DNA of 64,000 nt from an uncultured Flavobacteriales bacterium (GTDB taxonomy: Bacteria > Bacteroidota > Bacteroidia > Flavobacteriales > Crocinitomicaceae). Positions 59,525 through 64,000 of the stretch are shown here, piece by piece (within the stretch, counting starts at the first letter, position 1; every line of letters starts with the position of its first letter). Where the stretch lies: assembly GCA_946480085.1 (NCBI GenBank), contig CAMLHZ010000009.1, positions 1 through 64,000 of the forward strand. The letters are read 5' to 3'. The notes under the pieces are model-generated. The model did not search any database. It was not told where the DNA came from and was given only the letters and a program-made list of their open reading frames with translations. A program made the translations under genes and the position numbers.

Positions 59525-60982
59525 ATGAGAATTATGAAAATCCTACTACCCGTATTCGTTTTTTTTCTTGCTTCAAATGCACAAGCGCAAGACAGACCTG
59601 AGATCAATCATTGGCATTTCGGTGAAAATGCAAGTGTAGATTTTAGTTCCGGAACTCCTGTTGGTGTTGCAGGAAGTGTTTTATTCACTTCTGAAGGGTC
59701 AGCTTCCATTTCAAATGCAGACGGAGACTTGATCATGTACACAGACGGTTCAACACTTTGGAACAGTCAAAACCTGATCATGCAAAACGGAGAAGATCTG
59801 GAGGGAAATGTTTCATCCACACAATCGGCAATTATCATTCAAAAACCATGTACCGAAAATCATTACTACGTTTTCACTACCGCCGAAGAAGGATCGATAC
59901 TGGGTTTGCGTTATTCGGAAGTGGATATGACTCTGAATGGTGGTTTGGGAGGAATTATTCCATCAGTTAAAAACGTATTTCTTACAGGACCCGTAGCCGA
60001 AAAAGTAACTGTGATCAAACATGCCGACGAGCAATCGTTGTGGGTAATTGCACACGGTTCTTCTAATAACGAATTTATGGCTTATCACGTGACTAACGCA
60101 GGAGTGAATCATGTTCCGGTAATTAGTGCAACCGGACCGATCAATGACAACGCAGGTGTGGGTTATATGAAACCGAATTTGGCAGAAACGAAATTACTTT
60201 ACATCAATGCGCGTCCACCTTCAAGCGTGGATTTGCTAAATATCGATGATGCAACCGGAATCATTTCGCACCAATACAGTATCGCATCAACGCAACCTGG
60301 ACCTTACAGTTCGGAATTTTCGCCAGACGGAAACAGACTTTATCTTACTTATTGGGCCAATCCAAATTTGGTTCAGTACGACCTTACTTTAGGAAGCGAA
60401 GCTCAAATCTCGGCTTCGGAAACAGTAGTTGGTGTTACTGGAGGTGGAATGGGAGCTTATTTTGGTTCACTTCAACTGGGACCAAATGGCAAGATATATA
60501 TTGGAATTCCCTGGAATACACGTTTAGCTGCTATTGATAATCCGAATGGATTAGGCGCAGCATGCGGCTATGTAGACGATGCCGTAACTCTAACCGGGGC
60601 TTGTGAATTCGGAATTCCCAACTTTCAAATGAATTATCTGGACTACGATTGTGAAGATGATCCGGAAGAACCTGAGGAACCAGAAGAGCCAGTGATCGTT
60701 GAACCCGTTGTTTTAATTGAAGTTCCGAATGTGATCACAGCAAACGGAGATGGTGTAAACGATCTATTCCAAATCAAAGGATTGAAGAATGGAGTTGCAA
60801 AACTGACCATCCAAAATCGCTGGGGAAATGTGGTTTACTCTTCTGAAGCGTACAACAACGACTGGAACCCATCAACAAGTTCAGGGTCCAGCACGAAATT
60901 GGTTGAAGGGGTTTACTTCTACATTTTGGAAGATTCTGTAACGAAAGAACGTTATTCGGGATTTGTGGAAATCCGGAAATAA
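59525..60982 (+). CDS. T9SS type B (gliding motility-associated C-terminus) surface protein
   Basis: The 485-residue protein has a signal peptide (ending AQA-Q) and a propeller-like N-terminal part ([45 protein letters not shown]). A Glu/Pro-rich linker ([13 protein letters not shown]) leads to a T9SS type B gliding-motility-type C-terminal domain ([20 protein letters not shown], then [13 protein letters not shown] and GVYFYILED, ending FVEIRK). It is surface-exposed through T9SS. The gene ends against the hairpin repeat at 60998. Confidence 0.9.
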   Translation: MRIMKILLPVFVFFLASNAQAQDRPEINHWHFGENASVDFSSGTPVGVAGSVLFTSEGSASISNADGDLIMYTDGSTLWNSQNLIMQNGEDLEGNVSSTQSAIIIQKPCTENHYYVFTTAEEGSILGLRYSEVDMTLNGGLGGIIPSVKNVFLTGPVAEKVTVIKHADEQSLWVIAHGSSNNEFMAYHVTNAGVNHVPVISATGPINDNAGVGYMKPNLAETKLLYINARPPSSVDLLNIDDATGIISHQYSIASTQPGPYSSEFSPDGNRLYLTYWANPNLVQYDLTLGSEAQISASETVVGVTGGGMGAYFGSLQLGPNGKIYIGIPWNTRLAAIDNPNGLGAACGYVDDAVTLTGACEFGIPNFQMNYLDYDCEDDPEEPEEPEEPVIVEPVVLIEVPNVITANGDGVNDLFQIKGLKNGVAKLTIQNRWGNVVYSSEAYNNDWNPSTSSGSSTKLVEGVYFYILEDSVTKERYSGFVEIRK

Positions 60983-60997
60983 TACCCCGACTTCCGC

Positions 60998-61032
60998 CCA
61001 AGGTCATCGAGCGGAGTCGAGATGATCCTTGG
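60998..61032. repeat. Interspersed hairpin, copy with CCAAGG stem
   Basis: CCAAGG (60998-61003) with CCTTGG (61027-61032), and TCATC (61004-61008) with GATGA (61021-61025), enclose the loop GAGCGGAGTCGA (61009-61020). It differs by one base from the loops at 21696 and 21725 and has a different stem. It separates two convergent genes. Confidence 0.75.
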
Positions 61033-62994
61033 TTAAATCTTCTCTAAAACAAGAACAATCTTATTGAAATCGGCTGCAGCGTTCAATACGTCTTCGTACT
61101 TTTTGTATTCTTCAACTGGGTAATACACTTTGTTGTAGTATTCCTTAATCGTAATTACAATCTCGTTTCCGTTTTGAACGTATGATGATTTGAATCCTGT
61201 ACTTCCATCTGCAGTAACCTCTTCCATAACCAATTGGTCCAGATTCTTCGCACGCATTCCCTCCGGTAGAATCACACGTAATTCACGGTTGTACTGACGC
61301 GTAAACGCCGTTAGAACCGGAAGCGTTCTTTCTGCTTTATTGTACGATTCAGCTTGTGGACCGATCAACATTCCAACTTTGAACAAGGTATTGTCACCGG
61401 CAGTTTCCAAACAAGGAAAACCAACAAACTCTGCTTTTACTGAAAGAGGCGCTTTTCCAGCCAACTTAGCATTGTCGTTTTTACAAACCACATTCTGAAG
61501 TTTACTTTCCTTGTCAATGTAAGTCAATACTTCTTCCTTAGCCTCTTGTTTCTTATCATCTTCAAAAAGCTCCAGAAATGCCTGAGGATAAAGCGATTTG
61601 TAACCGGAAACTTCACGCTCAATTTCAACTTTTGGATTCGTAGGATCGACTGTAAAGTCAACCAAAGCAGTAATATTATCTTGTGACAATTCTGCCGGAG
61701 TTACTTTAATCTCTTTCACTTTCGAAATAGGAACCAACATATCGTTCAACTGTTTCTCATAAACGAACAATCCTTTGTTCCATGTTGTTTCGGCTGGTGG
61801 AAATCCTAAGCGCGAATACATTGAAGGTGCCCAGTACATATCCAGATCATTAACGTAGATCAGGTATTTGTCGAGGAAATTGTAGGCTTCATAATCAGCA
61901 GGGAAAGGATCCTCATCTCTGTCGCTTGTAAGCACCAACTCGAATTTAATTCCGGCAGCCTTCAAACATTGAGCATACATTTTTGTCATTCCCGCTTCTG
62001 TAGTGAATTTGTTTTCAAAGGCAAAGTCCAATGTTCCGAACATACTCAAGTTAATCTCCAGAATATTGTAGTCGGTTTTTAATTTGTATTCCAGATATCT
62101 CAATTTGTCTTCAAGTGTAGTTCCACCTTTCGACTCCATGTCTTTTACAATGGTTTTGATCTTTTTCAGCGAAGATTTACTCGTTTCAACGAAGATGTTA
62201 TCGTAAATGGCTTTTGCAGCGTTATTGTACGTGTAAAAACCACCTTTTCCCGAATCAAAATTCTTATTCAATTTGTAGTAACACTTTTGAAGAAGCGCAT
62301 CATATGGACTTTGGTATTCATTTTTAATTGCCTTAATATCGTTCATGTAAAGAAACTTACGACGAACATCTGTAGATGTACTATCGAAAACAAACTCAGG
62401 CATATTGTTTACAGCGTGAACTTCAATATCCAGATGATCAGGAGAAATAATATCGATCTCAATTCTGCGCTTGTCAGAAACACCTTGTAAGTACATTACA
62501 GCTCCCGAATAATTTGGCTGACGTTTGATGTAATGCAAATACTCGATGATCGCTCCTTTTTCAAGTCCATCCAAGGCAAAATACGTATACTCTACCTGGT
62601 CGTTTTCATCTTTCTTTTCCTTGATGTCTTCTTTTTTCAATTCAACGATAGAACCATCAGGTTTGATAACGCGCGCTTTTTGAACCACAACCTCATCACC
62701 AGAACCGTTGTTGATGTACATTTTATTGTTGTCCTCAATTGCAGCATCTGTTTTCACAACAGTAATGGTATGCTTCAGCATCAACTGCCATGATTCTTCG
62801 TCTTTTTGAAAATATTCCACACTTCGTTTCTCGAAAAGAATTTCTTCATCTTCAGTTGTGTCACTTAAGTTAATCGTGAATTTCTCAGGTGTTTTCTTCC
62901 AATCGTAGGTGGAATAATATGCTTCTTTCAAGCTGATTTGCGAAAAAGCAGCTGAACTAAGCGCTAAAGCAAAAATTGCCAGTATTAATTTCAT
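61033..62994 (-). CDS. DUF3857/transglutaminase-type exported protein
   Basis: The 653-residue protein has a signal peptide (ending AFS-Q) and a DUF3857 domain (about 40-200: RSVEYFQKDEESWQLMLKHTITVV, KARVIKPDGSIVELKKEDIKEKK, YFALDGLEKGAIIEYLHYI). A transglutaminase-like region follows (LEDKLRYLEYKLKTDYN, EAGMTKMYAQCLKAAGIKFELVLTSDR), in which the GDC core is not conserved, and then a beta-rich C-terminus. DUF3857 plus transglutaminase proteins are common in Bacteroidota and are thought to be periplasmic. The stop codon abuts the hairpin repeat. The related gene lies 4 bp upstream. Confidence 0.82.
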   Translation of the reverse strand: MKLILAIFALALSSAAFSQISLKEAYYSTYDWKKTPEKFTINLSDTTEDEEILFEKRSVEYFQKDEESWQLMLKHTITVVKTDAAIEDNNKMYINNGSGDEVVVQKARVIKPDGSIVELKKEDIKEKKDENDQVEYTYFALDGLEKGAIIEYLHYIKRQPNYSGAVMYLQGVSDKRRIEIDIISPDHLDIEVHAVNNMPEFVFDSTSTDVRRKFLYMNDIKAIKNEYQSPYDALLQKCYYKLNKNFDSGKGGFYTYNNAAKAIYDNIFVETSKSSLKKIKTIVKDMESKGGTTLEDKLRYLEYKLKTDYNILEINLSMFGTLDFAFENKFTTEAGMTKMYAQCLKAAGIKFELVLTSDRDEDPFPADYEAYNFLDKYLIYVNDLDMYWAPSMYSRLGFPPAETTWNKGLFVYEKQLNDMLVPISKVKEIKVTPAELSQDNITALVDFTVDPTNPKVEIEREVSGYKSLYPQAFLELFEDDKKQEAKEEVLTYIDKESKLQNVVCKNDNAKLAGKAPLSVKAEFVGFPCLETAGDNTLFKVGMLIGPQAESYNKAERTLPVLTAFTRQYNRELRVILPEGMRAKNLDQLVMEEVTADGSTGFKSSYVQNGNEIVITIKEYYNKVYYPVEEYKKYEDVLNAAADFNKIVLVLEKI

Positions 62995-62998
62995 TTTT

Positions 62999-64000
62999 CT
63001 ATTTTTTGATTAAAACAAGTGATTCGGACATGGCTGCTTTTTTTACAGCGATGAATTTATTCCAGTCGTCAAATTTCTCTGGATAAAGCAAAAGGAAATC
63101 GCCTTTAAAATGGGTATTACAAACAATTTTATCTCCTTTTTGCTGGTAAGTCACACTGAAATCGATTTGATCGCTGGTAAACTGTTGGTTCTTCGGCATG
63201 CTTTTCACTTGATAACCTTCCGGAATTGCCAATTCTACATAATACACATCGTCAAATTTTTGCTCGTATTCCAAAGGTGAAGTTCTATCCGATTTCATAA
63301 CACCCATTGCCACAATTTCCTTGGAAAGGATCATGTTCAAGTACATTTCATTGTCAACCTTGGTTACGTAATTGTTCGTTGTCCAGTCGAATGATGCAAT
63401 GATTGGCTTGTCTCTGTTTGAAGCATTTACCACCCTGGGATTGGTCACAAAGAACGAATTGTTTCCGCGTTCATAAATAGAACTAAACATGTCTTTGTAT
63501 TCCTTAGTTTTCACTTCTTTCAGGTTTCCACCCAAAAGCGTATTGTAGTAACCTGTGTTGGTAACCGTTGATCGGCCAACAATTTTGTTTTCCTGAATTT
63601 TTACGAAAGAAGAATCTCTGTAAAGAATATCATTTGCAGCAACAATGGGCACATTAACAACTTCATATTCTTCTGGCGAAATATGGATCAACGCCTCTTT
63701 CCCCTGAATAAAACTTGTAGGATATTCAATACTTTGAAACGAATTTGTTGCGTCCAGGAAATAGTTTTTGCCCTCATACTTGTAAGTCGTAATCATGTGA
63801 TTATCACAAAAACTGGTCGGGAATTCTGAATATTTATACGGTAGATCCCTACTTCCAATCCAAGTCAAATACGACTTAATTCCAACAGATTTCAACATGG
63901 AGTAGGTCAACGAAGCCATGTCTTTACAATCGCCGTAACGTTTGTCTACTACTTTCGACGGCTGACGAGGAACAAATCCACCCATTCCTTCTTCAAACGC
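62999..64000 (-). CDS. Transglutaminase-domain protein, partial (start beyond window)
   Basis: The frame is open to the right edge (reading AFEEG before MGGFVPRQPSK). It is the C-terminal part of a protein with a transglutaminase core (YGDCKDMASLTYSMLKSVGIKSYL with the catalytic Cys, then CDNHMITTYKYEGKNYFLDATNSF, where His and Asp complete the triad). A C-terminal beta-rich domain follows. It pairs with the next gene (stop at 62999, 4 bp apart), and both are DUF3857-type proteins, probably one operon. The missing N-terminus should hold DUF3857. Confidence 0.85.
   Translation of the reverse strand, partial: AFEEGMGGFVPRQPSKVVDKRYGDCKDMASLTYSMLKSVGIKSYLTWIGSRDLPYKYSEFPTSFCDNHMITTYKYEGKNYFLDATNSFQSIEYPTSFIQGKEALIHISPEEYEVVNVPIVAANDILYRDSSFVKIQENKIVGRSTVTNTGYYNTLLGGNLKEVKTKEYKDMFSSIYERGNNSFFVTNPRVVNASNRDKPIIASFDWTTNNYVTKVDNEMYLNMILSKEIVAMGVMKSDRTSPLEYEQKFDDVYYVELAIPEGYQVKSMPKNQQFTSDQIDFSVTYQQKGDKIVCNTHFKGDFLLLYPEKFDDWNKFIAVKKAAMSESLVLIKK

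Noticed and set aside
1..64000. rRNA genes, CRISPR arrays, prophage or IS elements
   Set aside because: No 16S/23S/5S features, no repeat-spacer array, no integrase or transposase frames and no terminal inverted repeats of IS type were seen in reading both strands.

Overview
The window looks like a Bacteroidota chromosome of the order Flavobacteriales, most like Fluviicola/Crocinitomicaceae. This is inference from content, not a database match. The signs are several secreted proteins with type IX secretion (T9SS) sorting domains, a T9SS type B gliding-motility C-terminus, PorE-like TPR/PD40/OmpA proteins, a TPR-HTH regulator, a TonB/SusC-type receptor operon, and promoters of the Bacteroidota type (TAnnTTTG at -7). 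Base composition is AT-rich throughout. No gene-free stretch exceeds 300 bases.

Layout. 1-2.0 kb: core lipid genes, the tail of a probable ftsH, then cdsA and psd (phosphatidylethanolamine synthesis). 2.1-7.4 kb: an accessory stretch with a displaced copy of the psd 3' end, a Lys-rich Cys-containing secreted peptide, a Shedu-type (DUF4263) anti-phage nuclease, and small secreted or membrane proteins. 7.5-14.5 kb: a secreted FAD oxidase, a DUF1573-like secreted protein, a GNAT enzyme, a glutamine amidotransferase of the TrpG/PabA type and a GT2 glycosyltransferase fusion. 14.6-22.4 kb: 2-oxoacid dehydrogenase E2, two tandem PorE-like proteins, a DnaQ-like exonuclease and an FAH-family enzyme. 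22.5-35.4 kb: two sets of very large repeat-built T9SS cargo proteins flanking a TPR-HTH membrane regulator. Both cargo promoters carry the same 16-bp element 34-35 bp upstream of a -7 box. 35.6-37.6 kb: the radical-SAM/DUF4130 DNA-repair pair. 38.2-40.2 kb: two tiny lipoprotein-like peptides, each ending in NCxxCGMG, translationally coupled to a DUF692/MNIO enzyme. This is a candidate RiPP system. 40.2-47.1 kb: a Crp/Fnr regulator, an aspartyl protease with PDZ, membrane proteins and a PD-(D/E)XK nuclease islet. 47.4-52.3 kb: response regulator, histidine kinase, PepSY-like lipoprotein and TonB-dependent receptor in one operon. 52.4-64 kb: tRNA-Leu(GAG), a Rieske-FAD oxidoreductase, T9SS cargo (delta-60, type B), a DUF4328 protein, and two DUF3857/transglutaminase proteins.

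The strongest candidate for an undescribed system is the MNIO plus CGMG-peptide cassette (38671-40197). Second is the regulatory element shared by the two giant surface-protein transcription units. Third is a family of small interspersed hairpins with constant loops and variable, compensating stems.
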